64,000 nt of DNA from Hymenobacter sublimis (GCF_023101345.1 NZ_CP095848.1:1239501-1303500); one strand, 5' to 3'; shown: positions 34,496-43,687, counted from the stretch's first letter. The notes: generated by a model not told the origin, from the letters alone. Made by a program: numbers and translations.

Positions 34496-36220
34496 TTACG
34501 CCAGTGCCTCGCGCAGAGCTTTCAATAAGCTAGCCACGCCCTGCTCCTCCCCGGCGGAACCCAGGTGCACGCGCAGGGTCCGGCGGTTGTAATCTTGCAG
34601 GGCGCGCAGGTCGCCGGCGGCCTGGGCATTCTGGAAGGTGCCGAAGGTATAGGGCCGGCCGGGTAGGGGTAGGTCCTGGGCGTGGTCGGTGGTCAGCTGC
34701 AGGAACAGACCGGTATCGGGGCCGCCTTTGTGGTACTGGCCCGTGGAGTGCAGAAAGCGGGGGCCGTAGCCCGAGGCCGTAGCAATGTGCAAACGCTCCT
34801 GCACCACGCGGCGCAGCTCTTGCAACTCCTGGTTCAGAGCCGGCGTCTCCTGTAGGTAAGCCTGAATGCAGAGGAAGTTACCGGGCTGACTCTGGCCGAA
34901 GAAGTTGCGCAGTACCTCTACGGCACTACCCCCCGACACGCTGGCGTAGTAGTCGAGGCCGCCTTCTTGGAGTACTGGGGCCGTTTCCTGGGGTAGGGCG
35001 CCCTGCTCCACTACCACCTTCATCAGCTGGTCGGTAGCGGTTTTGGCGGCCTGCACGTTGGGCTGGTCGAAGGGGTTGATTTCGAGCACTGCGCTGGCCA
35101 CGGCCGTGGCAACTTCCCAGCGGAAGAACTCTTGGCCCAAATCTAGCGCGTCCTGCATGAGGATGGTAATAACCGGGTGGCCTGCCGCCGCCAGCGCGGC
35201 CACTTTGCGGCGGTTTTCCTCGTCGGGCTGGTTTTCGTAGCCCACGTACACGAATACCCGGTCCTGGCCGTACACTTCAGGGCCATTGAGCGGGTCGCCG
35301 GCTAGGGGCAGAATGCCTTTGCCTTCCTTGCCCGTGCTTTCGGCAATGAGCTGCTCCAGCCACAGGCCCAGGTCGGTGAGGTTGTCGGGCACTACCAGCG
35401 TGAGCTTGTCGCGGCCCTGCTGGGCCAGCACACCCAGGGCTACCCCCAGTTCCAGGCCAGGGTTTTGCGCTACGTCGCCCTCGGCGCCGGTAGCTCGCAT
35501 CATGCCAATGGCGCGCTCTAGCAGGGTTTTGATGTCGATGCCGTACAGCGCAGCCGGCACCAGCCCGAAGTAGGAGAGGGCCGAAAAGCGGCCGCCCACC
35601 TCGGCAAAATTCAGGAAGATGCGACGGTAGCCTTCCTCGGTGGCCTGGGTCACAAACTTGGAGCCGGGGTCAGTAATAGCCACGAAGTTTTCGCCGGCCT
35701 TCTCGCCCTTCAACTCCTTCAGACGGGCGTAGAAATAGTCGCCGAAAGCCAGAGGCTCGGCCGTGGTGCCCGACTTGCTGGCTACCACGAACAGCGTCTG
35801 GGCCAGGGGTACCGACTCCTCAATCTGGCGCACGGTGGCGGGGTTAGTGGTGTCGAGCACCGAAAGAGGCAAAGCCTCGGGGCCCTGCTGGAAGGCCTGC
35901 TTGAACACGATGGGCGTCATGGTGCTACCGCCCATGCCCATTACTACTACATGCTGGAAGCCAGCGTCCTTTATCTCGCGGGCAAACTCCTCGATTTCGC
36001 CTACGCGGGGCAGCATGGTTTCGGCCACGCGCAGCCAGCCCATAAAGCTGCGCAAGCTCTGCTGGGCCTCGGCATCTTGCACCCACAGGTCGGCCTGTTT
36101 CTGCCAGAAGCCAGCCGTGAAGTTGCGGGCGTTAAAATCCTGAAGTTTAGCGTCGACGGCCGCCTGGAAAGAACCCAGCTGCAGGGTCATGGCGGGGATG
36201 TTGGAGGTAGGGTTTTCCAT
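34496..36220 (-). CDS. pgi: Glucose-6-phosphate isomerase
   Basis: Glycolytic enzyme interconverting glucose-6-phosphate and fructose-6-phosphate. The 574-residue protein has two SIS domains with VVVMGMGGSTMTP and FVVASKSGTTAEP. YGPRFLHSTGQYHKGGPDTG near the end is typical of the PGI part of transaldolase/PGI proteins. It resembles that subgroup more than E. coli Pgi, but no transaldolase domain is attached here. The ATG at 36220 is used; a GTG at 36235 and an ATG at 36190 are alternatives. A TACCTTTG box (36291-36298) sits upstream and may be its -7 element. Confidence 0.9.
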   Translation of the reverse strand: MENPTSNIPAMTLQLGSFQAAVDAKLQDFNARNFTAGFWQKQADLWVQDAEAQQSLRSFMGWLRVAETMLPRVGEIEEFAREIKDAGFQHVVVMGMGGSTMTPIVFKQAFQQGPEALPLSVLDTTNPATVRQIEESVPLAQTLFVVASKSGTTAEPLAFGDYFYARLKELKGEKAGENFVAITDPGSKFVTQATEEGYRRIFLNFAEVGGRFSALSYFGLVPAALYGIDIKTLLERAIGMMRATGAEGDVAQNPGLELGVALGVLAQQGRDKLTLVVPDNLTDLGLWLEQLIAESTGKEGKGILPLAGDPLNGPEVYGQDRVFVYVGYENQPDEENRRKVAALAAAGHPVITILMQDALDLGQEFFRWEVATAVASAVLEINPFDQPNVQAAKTATDQLMKVVVEQGALPQETAPVLQEGGLDYYASVSGGSAVEVLRNFFGQSQPGNFLCIQAYLQETPALNQELQELRRVVQERLHIATASGYGPRFLHSTGQYHKGGPDTGLFLQLTTDHAQDLPLPGRPYTFGTFQNAQAAGDLRALQDYNRRTLRVHLGSAGEEQGVASLLKALREALA

Positions 36221-36397
36221 TCGATTCGGGTTCACGGAGTGTCGATGAAGGTACCAGCCGCCACCTAGGGCCGGGGGCAGGGGTAGCGGGCAAAGGTAGA
36301 GAAGTCACTACACAAGATGGGTAGCCACCGCGTAATTACCCATCGTAAGCCTGAATTATGAGGAATCTGTTTGCCTGTCAGCTGACCGTCTTACGCA

Positions 36398-36448
36398 GCC
36401 AAACGCCCTTCCGGCCGCGTGCGTGAGGCGGCCGGAAGGGCGTTTGGC
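36398..36448. terminator. Perfect 21-bp hairpin upstream of pgi
   Basis: GCCAAACGCCCTTCCGGCCGC (36398-36418) pairs perfectly with 36428-36448 around a 9-base loop, giving a very stable GC-rich stem. No T-run follows on either strand. It stands between the small ORF at 36476-36625 and pgi, so it probably ends or insulates the upstream minus-strand transcript. Confidence 0.6.
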
Positions 36449-36475
36449 AATACCTTGAGGTGATACGCGCGGGCC

Positions 36476-36625
36476 TTAGCTATTGGAAGAGGCTACGCTG
36501 CGGAAGAAAGCCGAAACTTCCTCCGAAAGGGAAAGATTAACCAGTGGGTGCTGGCGGTTAGCGGCTCCAAGCACAAGTAGCAAGAAGAGCGCAAAAAAGC
36601 GAAAAAGAGTAGAAAAACGCTGCAT
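36476..36625 (-). CDS. Small signal-peptide or single-helix protein
   Basis: A 49-residue ORF from ATG 36625 (MQRFSTLFRFFALFLLLVLG) with a strong hydrophobic N-terminus. A hydrophilic tail NRQHPLVNLSLSEEV and then SSNS follow. An in-frame ATG further upstream (36679) adds 18 residues before the hydrophobic segment and seems less likely. A strong hairpin lies just beyond the stop. No family recognised. It could be chance. Confidence 0.4.
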   Translation of the reverse strand: MQRFSTLFRFFALFLLLVLGAANRQHPLVNLSLSEEVSAFFRSVASSNS

Positions 36626-36777
36626 AATACAAAAACGTAAGCGGTGGAAGCCAGCCTGGGTGAGCCAGCGCGGGTACATACGGAGAATCCTGCGGTAGGT
36701 ATACGAATGCCGATTATTTATTTGGTGAATCTCCCTTTGCGCCCGTCCAACTGGGTAATTTTCTGCGAATAGCGCAA

Positions 36778-36806
36778 GAAAAAGCCCTTCAACTAGTGAG
36801 GGGCTT
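36778..36806 (-). terminator. Terminator after the first low-complexity lipoprotein gene
   Basis: AAGCCCTTCA (36782-36791) pairs with TGAGGGGCTT (36797-36806) with one G-T wobble and a 5-base loop, and on the minus strand a T-run follows. It is similar in sequence to the terminator of the twin gene (37273-37301). Confidence 0.75.
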
Positions 36807-36831
36807 CTTTTTGCACTACCGCAGAAAATTA

Positions 36832-37086
36832 CTACTGGGCCGTGGTAGCACCAGTGGTGGTGCCCGTGCTACCAGCCGTGGTAGCGCCGCCTTCGGTTGT
36901 GGCGCCAGCGCCCATGTCCGTGGTGGAGTCAGCGGGGGCAGTAGTGGCAGCCTCCGTTGCGGGCGACTCCGTGGCCGAAGCGTCATCGGCGCCGGTGCCG
37001 CCTTCGTTGGCCGTCGTGGCATCGCCACCGCAGGAAGCAAACGTGAAGGAAGCAGCAGCCAAGGCAAGGAACAATACTTTTTTCAT
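36832..37086 (-). CDS. Low-complexity Thr/Ala/Gly-rich lipoprotein (twin 1)
   Basis: An 84-residue protein with a lipoprotein signal, MKKVLFLALAAASFTFASC, with Cys at position 19 as the likely lipidation site. The mature part is about 65 residues of Thr/Ala/Gly/Ser with scattered acids (GGTGADDASATESPATEAA and so on), and is probably disordered. The signal peptide is almost identical to that of the gene at 37327-37797, and both are followed by similar terminators. This points to tandem duplication. Function unknown; a surface or periplasmic spacer is a guess. Confidence 0.7.
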   Translation of the reverse strand: MKKVLFLALAAASFTFASCGGDATTANEGGTGADDASATESPATEAATTAPADSTTDMGAGATTEGGATTAGSTGTTTGATTAQ

Positions 37087-37272
37087 GAGATTGGTAGGTT
37101 GAGCAGCAGGTAGGTTGCCGGAATGGCGCCGAGCCCGCTACAGGTGAAGGTGGCCCTTGATACCAACAGCCAGCCCAGGTAACCCACCAGAAGTATAAAG
37201 AATCTTGATTTTTTAGTAGTGTCGAGCTATAATCCAAACTGCCCTCTGCAGGAACTGCTCGTTAGCAGGCAC

Positions 37273-37301
37273 AAAAAAAGCCCTTCAGCTAGCTGAAGGG
37301 C
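37273..37301 (-). terminator. Terminator after the second low-complexity lipoprotein gene
   Basis: GCCCTTCAGCT (37280-37290) is followed directly by its complement AGCTGAAGGGC (37291-37301), so the innermost bases must form the loop. On the minus strand a T-run (37273-37279) follows. Confidence 0.8.
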
Positions 37302-37326
37302 CTTCTTGAAATGGGGTTACGCAAGC

Positions 37327-37797
37327 TTAGCGACCCGTAGTGGTGCCACCAGCCGTGCTGCCACCCGTGGTGGAGCCAGTACCACCAGCGGTGCTACCAC
37401 CAGCCGTTGAACCGCCCGTCGTAGTGCCACCAGCGGTGCTACCACCGGCAGTAGTGCCCATGCCACCGGACGTGCTGCCGCCTGCGGTAGAGCCGCCGGC
37501 CGTGCTACCACCCGTAGTGGAGCCGCTAGCACCGGTAGTGCCACCTGCGCTCTGGTCACCGTTGCTGGTAGTGCCGCCGCCGCCGGAGCCCGTGCCCATG
37601 GAGCTAGTGTCGCTGCTCATGCCAGCTTCGCCGGAAGCATCCATAGAGCCCGAACCGCTGCCGGTAGCTTCGGTACCAGTGCCGCTGCCGCTACCACCCT
37701 CGGAGCCGCTAGCGCCGCTCTCAGAGCCGCTGCCACCGCCGCACGAAGCAAAAGAGAAAGAGGCCGCAGCCAGGGCTAAGAACAGTACTTTTTTCAT
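37327..37797 (-). CDS. Low-complexity Gly/Ser/Thr-rich lipoprotein (twin 2)
   Basis: A 156-residue protein with the same lipoprotein signal as its neighbour (MKKVLFLALAAASFSFASC, Cys19). The mature part has two zones: first Gly/Ser/Glu (GSGSESGASGSEGGSGSG), then a degenerate repeat around GGSTAGGTTTGGSTAGG. It has no aromatic residues beyond the signal, so it is surely unstructured, perhaps O-glycosylated on Thr/Ser or a flexible cell-surface linker. The repeat region probably varies in length by slippage. The start at ATG 37797 is clear. Confidence 0.75.
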   Translation of the reverse strand: MKKVLFLALAAASFSFASCGGGSGSESGASGSEGGSGSGTGTEATGSGSGSMDASGEAGMSSDTSSMGTGSGGGGTTSNGDQSAGGTTGASGSTTGGSTAGGSTAGGSTSGGMGTTAGGSTAGGTTTGGSTAGGSTAGGTGSTTGGSTAGGTTTGR

Positions 37798-38297
37798 GGT
37801 GTTGGTAGATAAAGTGTGGAATGTCAGAGCTGATTCCGCGTGCTTAGCAAGGAATCAGGGCTTTATACTCCAAACAGGATGCAGGTAACCTTTTATTGAT
37901 TAAAAAAATCTTGTTTATTTTATATTGTTCAGCTTGCAGGCTCTACCGTGTGCTGAAAAGTACTCTTAGCTAAGATGTTCATGTTCAGTGTCTAACCTGA
38001 AAATGAGGGTAAGGCAATACTGAACACTAGCAGCCACTCAAGGCTCCGTAAAATTTTTTTTGCTAGTTCTGGTTAGGAGCAGCACGGCTACTCTTATTGT
38101 AAAACAGTAGGTAGTTACGGCCGCCGTAGGATGAAGCCAACTGCGGCTCGTTCTGGCTCAACCGTGCCTGTTGGCGCGGGCTCAGGCAGCGACTGGCAGT
38201 AGGAGGGGAGCTGCTGTTGCGGGAGTGGCAACCGGAACACCTGGGAAAACTTTATCTTCCCAGCCCAACCTCCTACCATCCCAACTCGCCGCCCGCC
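37798..38297. other. AT-rich gap upstream of hutU
   Basis: 500 bases between the divergent lipoprotein gene and hutU. The stretch 37880-38070 is clearly AT-rich (TTGATTAAAAAAATC and similar) and may hold promoters for the lipoprotein gene. I see no gene or RNA I can support. Confidence 0.5.
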
Positions 38298-40061
38298 ATG
38301 TCACGCTCCGCCCTTCCTACCCCCGAACTCCACCTCGAAGCCACCAGCAAATCGGACGAGGTAGGTACGCCCGTTACCCGGCCAATGCACTACGAGTACA
38401 AGCCCACGGAAACCGTGCGCGCCCAGCACGGCACCACGTTGCGCTGCAAAACCTGGGAAGCCGAAGCGGCCCTACGCATGCTCGAAAACAACCTCGACCC
38501 GGCCGTGAGCTTGGTGTACGATGAGCTGATTGTATACGGGGGCGCCGGCCGCGCGGCCCGCAACTGGAAGGAGTACCAGACCATCGTCAGCACGCTCAAG
38601 AACCTGGAGGCCGACGAGACCATGCTGGTGCAGTCGGGCAAGGCCGTGGGCGTGATTCGCACTTGGGCGCATGCCCCGCGGGTGCTCATTGCCAATAGCA
38701 ACATTGTGCCCGCTTGGAGCACCCAGGAGTACTTCGACGAGCTAGACAAGTTGGGGTTGATGATGTACGGGCAGATGACGGCCGGCTCCTGGATTTATAT
38801 CGCTACCCAGGGCATCCTGCAGGGCACCTACGAAACCTTCGCCGCCGTAGCCGACAGGCATTTTGGTGGTACGCTGGCCGGCACGATTACCGTCACGGCT
38901 GGTTTGGGCGGCATGTCGGGTGCCCAGCCACTGGCCGTGACCATGAACGACGGCGTGTGTCTGGTCATCGAGCCCATCGACGCCCGCGTAAAGCAGAAGG
39001 TACAAGAGGGCTACCTCGACGAGCAAGCCCGCAACCTGGACCACGCCCTGGAGCTGTGCCAGCAGTATAAGCAGGCGCGCCGAGGTTGGAGCATCGGCCT
39101 GACGGGCAATGCCGCCACGGTGCTACCCGAGCTGCTGGCGCGCGGCTACCGGGCCGACATCGTCACGGACCAGACCTCAGCCCACGACCTAATGGACTAC
39201 ATTCCTGAGGGCAACATTGAGGCCGTATTGCAACTGCGCCAGAGCAACCCCGAGGAATTCAAGCGCCAAGCCCTACAGTCCATCGTGAAGCATTGCCAGG
39301 CCATTATTGACCTGCAGGCCGGCGGAGCGGTGGCCCTTGACTATGGCAACAACCTGCGCGGGCAAGCCGAAAAAGGCGGCCTGCAGGTGCGCGACGAGAA
39401 CGGCCAATTTCTCTACCCCGGCTTCGTGCCGGCATATATCCGGCCTTTGTTCTGCGAAGGGAAAGGGCCGTTCCGCTGGGTAGCGCTTTCCGGCGACCCA
39501 GCCGATATTGCGCGCCTCGACCGCGCCCTGCTCGAAACATTTCCTGACAATAAAATGCTAGCCCGCTGGATTGAGAAGGCCCAGGCGAAGGTCCCGTGTA
39601 TCGGCCTGCCCGCCCGCGTGTGCTGGCTGGGCTACGGCGAGCGGGCCCAGTTCGGTCTGGTCATCAACGACCTAGTAGCCCGCGGCGAAGTCTCGGCTCC
39701 CATCGTTATTGGCCGCGACCACCTCGACTGCGGCTCCGTGGCCTCGCCCAACCGCGAAACCGAAGGCATGCAGGACGGCTCCGACGCCGTAGCCGACTGG
39801 CCCCTGCTCAACGCTCTGGCCAACACTGCCTCCGGCGCCGACTGGGTGAGCCTGCACAACGGCGGCGGCGTGGGCATCGGCAACAGCACCCACGCCGGCA
39901 TGGTGATAGTAGCCACCGGCACTCCCGAAAAAGCCGAGCGCCTGCGCCGCGTGCTCACCACCGACCCCGGCATGGGCGTCTTCCGCCACGCCGATGCCGG
40001 CTACGAACTGGCCCAGCAGGTAGCTAAGGAGCGCGGAGTGAAGATTCCGGGGCAGGCGTAG
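38298..40061 (+). CDS. hutU: Urocanate hydratase
   Basis: Second step of histidine degradation: hydration of urocanate to imidazolone propionate with tightly bound NAD acting as electrophile. The 587-residue protein has the family signatures [40 protein letters not shown] and [22 protein letters not shown]. The HLDCGS cysteine is in the segment that holds the active-site Cys in characterised urocanases. The ATG at 38298 ([15 protein letters not shown]) is chosen; an in-frame start at 38217 gives a proline-rich extension unlike the family. No hutH or hutI is adjacent; hutG is 6.4 kb upstream. Confidence 0.95.
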   Translation: MSRSALPTPELHLEATSKSDEVGTPVTRPMHYEYKPTETVRAQHGTTLRCKTWEAEAALRMLENNLDPAVSLVYDELIVYGGAGRAARNWKEYQTIVSTLKNLEADETMLVQSGKAVGVIRTWAHAPRVLIANSNIVPAWSTQEYFDELDKLGLMMYGQMTAGSWIYIATQGILQGTYETFAAVADRHFGGTLAGTITVTAGLGGMSGAQPLAVTMNDGVCLVIEPIDARVKQKVQEGYLDEQARNLDHALELCQQYKQARRGWSIGLTGNAATVLPELLARGYRADIVTDQTSAHDLMDYIPEGNIEAVLQLRQSNPEEFKRQALQSIVKHCQAIIDLQAGGAVALDYGNNLRGQAEKGGLQVRDENGQFLYPGFVPAYIRPLFCEGKGPFRWVALSGDPADIARLDRALLETFPDNKMLARWIEKAQAKVPCIGLPARVCWLGYGERAQFGLVINDLVARGEVSAPIVIGRDHLDCGSVASPNRETEGMQDGSDAVADWPLLNALANTASGADWVSLHNGGGVGIGNSTHAGMVIVATGTPEKAERLRRVLTTDPGMGVFRHADAGYELAQQVAKERGVKIPGQA

Positions 40062-40177
40062 TAAAAAAGTAGTGTAAAGGGGCTAAAGACATTGTTAGAT
40101 AAGTAACCTCCTAGCTGGCGTGAGTCTGCCGCTAGTGGCTTAAACCTACTGCCCCGTACCCCACAATCTATCATCAA

Positions 40178-40203
40178 CGCCGCCCGAGGAAACTCTGGCG
40201 GCG
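40178..40203 (+). terminator. GAAA-loop hairpin after hutU, copy 1
   Basis: CGCCGCCCGAG, GAAA loop, CTCTGGCGGCG: an 11-bp stem with one mismatch and a GNRA tetraloop, followed by TTATTCG. A nearly identical hairpin follows the next gene (41306-41331). Confidence 0.6.
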
Positions 40204-40315
40204 TTATTCGTTCTAACACACTTCAACCAGAAAGAAAAAAGCAAAACGCCCGCTTCCGTTGTTTACCTCCCTGCGCTGGCACCATCACCGGCGCGCGAAC
40301 CAAACAACCCTACTT

Positions 40316-41044
40316 ATGAACATCGGAATCATTGGAGCCGGCCATATCGGCAGCGCCTTGGCCGTGCGGCTCACCAGCCTTGGCCATACGGTGTATATTG
40401 CTAACTCCCGCGGACCCGAGACGCTGCAAGAGGTGGCCGAAAAAACCGGCGCTACGCCCGTCACGGCTCAGGAAGCGGCCCAGCTTGGCACCGACCTCAT
40501 CGTGGTGACCATTCCGCTCAAGAACATTCCCGACCTGCCCAAGGACTTATTCGCGGGCGTGCCGGCTGAGGTACCCGTTATCGACACGAGCAACTACTAT
40601 CCTCTGCTGCGCGACGGTAAAATGCCGGAGCTGGAAACGGGTAGCCTGACCGAGAGCGAGTGGGTGCAGCAGCACCTGGGCCGCCCCGTGGTGAAGGTGT
40701 TCAATAACATCTACGCCCACCACCTTGAAGGTAAGGGTCAGCCCGCCGGCACGCCCGGCCGCATTGCCCTGCCCGTGGCCTCCGACGATGCCGCAGCCAA
40801 GCAGAAAGTAATGGCCCTGGTGGAGGAACTGGGCTTCGACGCCGTGGACGACGGGACCCTACACCAGTCGTGGCGGCAGCAGCCCGGTACTCCGTCCTAC
40901 GGCGCCGACATGCCGGCCGACAAGCTGCGTGAGCATCTGGCTAGCCTCGGCACCGAGCGCACGGAGGCCCAGCACGCCGAGTTTCTGGCCAACCACGCCC
41001 AGCAGGAGCGGGCAATGGAAGCGCAAGGTATCAAGCTAAAATAG
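40316..41044 (+). CDS. F420-reductase-like NADP-binding oxidoreductase
   Basis: A 242-residue protein of the NADPH-dependent F420 reductase-like family. It opens MNIGIIGAGHIGSALAVRL (Rossmann glycine loop) followed by GHTVYIANSRGPETL, where Ser-Arg suits NADP phosphate binding. The ATG at 40316 is used because the Rossmann fold starts there; the upstream extension is not coding-like. DTSNYYPLLRDG and KVFNNIYAHHLEG are typical of the family members that act without F420. The reaction in this organism is unknown. It is flanked by two near-identical GAAA-loop hairpins. Confidence 0.85.
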   Translation: MNIGIIGAGHIGSALAVRLTSLGHTVYIANSRGPETLQEVAEKTGATPVTAQEAAQLGTDLIVVTIPLKNIPDLPKDLFAGVPAEVPVIDTSNYYPLLRDGKMPELETGSLTESEWVQQHLGRPVVKVFNNIYAHHLEGKGQPAGTPGRIALPVASDDAAAKQKVMALVEELGFDAVDDGTLHQSWRQQPGTPSYGADMPADKLREHLASLGTERTEAQHAEFLANHAQQERAMEAQGIKLK

Positions 41045-41111
41045 TCGCCGGGCAGCTGGCTACCAGCTGCCCCGGCTACAAGTGCATTGAGTTCTGATCA
41101 ACCCTCAGATT

Positions 41112-41195
41112 GGCGTCTACGGACTCGAAATTTCTCTCTGGCTACCCCTTAATGAAAGGGCGAACCAATAGAGTGGTTTCGAGTCCGCAGACGTC
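41112..41195. repeat. Inverted repeat of MITE-like size
   Basis: GGCGTCTACGGACTCGAAA (41112-41130) and TTTCGAGTCCGCAGACGTC (41177-41195) are complementary except at two positions, enclosing 46 bases. There is no ORF inside. It may be a small non-autonomous element or a large hairpin; other copies would have to be found elsewhere. Confidence 0.55.
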
Positions 41196-41305
41196 AGACT
41201 TAGTAGAACATACTTTTCGCTCTGGATTCCACCCAATTTTTGGTCAGGACATTGGGCGTTGAGCGGAAGTATTCCTTCCATTACCACATAAGCAGCACAA
41301 TACTG

Positions 41306-41331
41306 CGCCGCCCGAGGAAACTCAGGCGGCG
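41306..41331 (+). terminator. GAAA-loop hairpin, copy 2
   Basis: CGCCGCCCGAG, GAAA loop, CTCAGGCGGCG, followed by TTGTTC. The stem has one mismatch, and the 5' arm and loop are identical to the copy at 40178-40203. Confidence 0.6.
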
Positions 41332-41821
41332 TTGTTCATTTGTGGGAGGAGGGAGTACATACTTCAGCTACAAGCGTGTTATCCGCTACCAAGCCACCGA
41401 GGAAAGCAGTGCGCGGCCGTGGCTAGTTGGCCTCCTACTGCGGTGCAGGAATGGTGCGTAACCCGTGCAATCTTGCCCAAAGTTGTGCAGCCACTACCGG
41501 ACTTCTTGTAACTGTAGCAGCAAGCAGCTGTACGTGGCGCTGGTGAAGGCTAGCCCCGTGTGATGAAGCTAGACTAAGTTGCTGAGGCAGGGCGGACCAC
41601 AGACTGCATTATATACTTGTGGCTGGATTTGCTAACGGATGATTCCAAGGACATCAGCTTCCGGTGGGTGCTCCGGAAGCCGTAGGCGCTAGTGGAACTT
41701 GGCCAAAGCCTGTTGCCCCGGCTACGCCCACGGACGGCATTATTGTACTTTCTCTTCGGGGTAAAAGCTGCGCTGGGGTTGCTGTTTAGCCGCGTTCAGA
41801 GTCAGGGGTATGCCCACGCTT

Positions 41822-42565
41822 CTATTCCTTGCCAATGGCATATTGAATGCCACCCAACAGGTGTTGGCGGAATAAGGGCTCACTGAAACTCTCGGAAGTA
41901 TGCCCGCCAGCCGTATAAAATGCCCGGCCGCCATCTACCTCGTGGCACCAGGCAATGGGATGGTTCGCTCCGTTGGTGCCTCCAGAGTACGTGCTTTCAT
42001 CCAGCGTTGCTAGAATGGTAAGATCAGGGCTGATAGTGCGGAAGTTGTACTACTCGTCCGTGCGTGACCAGCGGGCCGGCAAGCCTGCAGTGGCCGGATG
42101 GGCGCTGTTTACCACGTTAATAATGGCCGGCTGAATAGCTGGATGCCCATTGAAGTAAGCACCTACTAGCTGCCCATACCAGGGCCAATTGTATTCCGTA
42201 TCGGTAGCGGCGTGTATGCCCACAAACCCACGCCCGCTTCGGATTTACTGCTCAAACGCCGTTTGCTGATCTTCAGTCAGTACATCTTGGGTAGTACTCA
42301 AAAACACTACCGCGCGGTAAGAACTTAACCTGGCTGCGGTAAACAGGTTAGCATTCGTGGTAGTGTCCACTTGAAAGTTGTGCTCCTGTCCCAAGGCCTG
42401 AATTGCTCGGATGCCAGCCGGGATGGACTCATGGTAAAAACCACTGGTTTTGGAAAATACCAGCACCGCAGTAGCCGGCTTGGGCCGGCGCTTATCAGCC
42501 TCCCGTGAGGAGCACGCCCACAGAGTAGGGGCCGCAAAAAAGCAAGCCAGGGCAAGCAGGCGCAT
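41822..42565 (-). pseudogene. ThuA-domain protein, interrupted by two nonsense codons
   Basis: One uninterrupted frame of 248 codons matches a ThuA (trehalose-utilisation type) lipoprotein but carries two in-frame stops. The N-terminus (MRLLALACFFAAPTLWACSS) has a lipobox. VLVFSKTSGFYHESI, VVFLSTTQDVL, GFVGIHAATDTEYNWPWYG and GGRAFYTAGGHTSESF are typical ThuA segments. The first stop (TAA, 42245-42247) and the second (TAG, just after CGCACGGACGAG, near 42050) replace codons that read Tyr in related proteins (EQY and DEYYN). There is no frameshift. Decay is recent, or the stops are sequencing errors. It lies just downstream of GH43 on the same strand, as carbohydrate-utilisation genes often do. 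Confidence 0.75.
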
Positions 42566-42661
42566 ACGGGCTGTGTTGAAGTGTGGGCTATGGTTTACGA
42601 GTTGGGGATGAAGAAGGTAATGCCTGGCGGACAGGTAAGCACCAACTACAGCACCATCAAT

Positions 42662-43687
42662 CTACAGCTTGCGTTTCGCTACGCCCTCCTGAGTGATTTT
42701 TACTGGCTGAATACGGCCTTGGGCATCAAAATACATCCGGTCGATGCAAGTGACGCGGTGGTTCATGTCGGTTTCACCCAAGGGGCGGCGGTGATAGACA
42801 ATGTACCATTCATCCTTACCCGGCACCTGAATAACGGAGTGGTGGCCGGCGCCGGTGGCCACGGCCGCATCCTGCTGCAGAATTTTGCCTACCCGCTGGA
42901 AAGGGCCCAGCGGCGAATCGGCTACGGCGTAGGCTACGGAATAATCGGGGCCGGCCCACCCACCTTCCGACCACATGAAGTAGTACTTGCCGCCGCGCCG
43001 AAACATAATCGGGCCTTCTACATAGTTCTGGGGCGTGATTTCCTTGAAAGTGGTACCATCGGGGTAGGGGAGAAAGCCGGTGAAATCGGGCTTGAGGCGC
43101 GCGATGTTGCAGTGCGACCAGCCCCCATAGAGCAGGTAGTACTGCCCGTCCGTATCCTGGAAAACGAATTGGTCAATGGGCTGGGCGCCGTTATGAATGT
43201 TGCCAACCAAGGGCTTGCCGAGGTAGTCCTGGAACGGGCCCTCCGGCCGGTCGGCCACTGCCACTCCAATGCCGCCTACCTCGCCCTCGTGCACATCGTT
43301 GGCCCCGAAAAACAGAAAATACTTGCCGCCTTTCCGCACCACGGCGGGCGCCCACATGGCCCGGCGGGCCCACCTGATGCTGGTTGTATCTACAATGCGC
43401 GGGTGCTTGGTCCAGCGCACCAGATCGGGCGAGGAAAACGCATCTAGGTACACCTGCTGATCAAAGGGGGCGGAGTAGGTGGGGTAAATCCAGTAGGTCT
43501 TGCCAAAAATGACGGCCTCCGGATCGGCGTACCAGCCCGGAAATACCGGGTTGCCCACTCGCAGTTCAGATCCCACCAATTTTGAGGTGTTCTTAGCGGT
43601 TTTGCCGACCGAGCCCAAAGATTGAGTGTGCCCGTTCCGGCCAAAAAACAGGCTAAGCACGGCGCCTAGCAATACTAATTTCTTCAT
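42662..43687 (-). CDS. Glycoside hydrolase family 43 protein
   Basis: A 341-residue exported glycosidase with a signal peptide (MKKLVLLGAVLSLFFG). The five-bladed beta-propeller of GH43 is indicated by NPVFPGWYADPEAVIF (Asp general base), GAQPIDQFVFQD (Asp pKa modulator) and NYVEGPIMFRRGGKYYFMWS (Glu general acid). The family acts on alpha-L-arabinofuranosides or beta-xylosides of plant hemicellulose; the linkage cannot be read here. The ThuA pseudogene follows 96 bases downstream, so the pair may be the remnant of a carbohydrate-use unit. Confidence 0.9.
   Translation of the reverse strand: MKKLVLLGAVLSLFFGRNGHTQSLGSVGKTAKNTSKLVGSELRVGNPVFPGWYADPEAVIFGKTYWIYPTYSAPFDQQVYLDAFSSPDLVRWTKHPRIVDTTSIRWARRAMWAPAVVRKGGKYFLFFGANDVHEGEVGGIGVAVADRPEGPFQDYLGKPLVGNIHNGAQPIDQFVFQDTDGQYYLLYGGWSHCNIARLKPDFTGFLPYPDGTTFKEITPQNYVEGPIMFRRGGKYYFMWSEGGWAGPDYSVAYAVADSPLGPFQRVGKILQQDAAVATGAGHHSVIQVPGKDEWYIVYHRRPLGETDMNHRVTCIDRMYFDAQGRIQPVKITQEGVAKRKL

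Larger units (their letters stand above)
41045..41821. other. Long intergenic region downstream of the NADP-binding gene
   Basis: About 780 bases with no credible gene on either strand. It contains the inverted repeat at 41112-41195, the GAAA hairpin at 41306-41331 and a stretch (41460-41820) that looks like decayed sequence. I cannot tell whether it once coded for anything. Confidence 0.5.

Noticed and set aside
41240..41461. 73-codon plus-strand frame
   Set aside because: It runs through the GAAA-loop hairpin and its composition is not protein-like.
42245..42565. Short intact ThuA-like protein of 106 residues
   Set aside because: The same frame continues with clear ThuA motifs beyond the stop, so the short product is a fragment of a broken gene.
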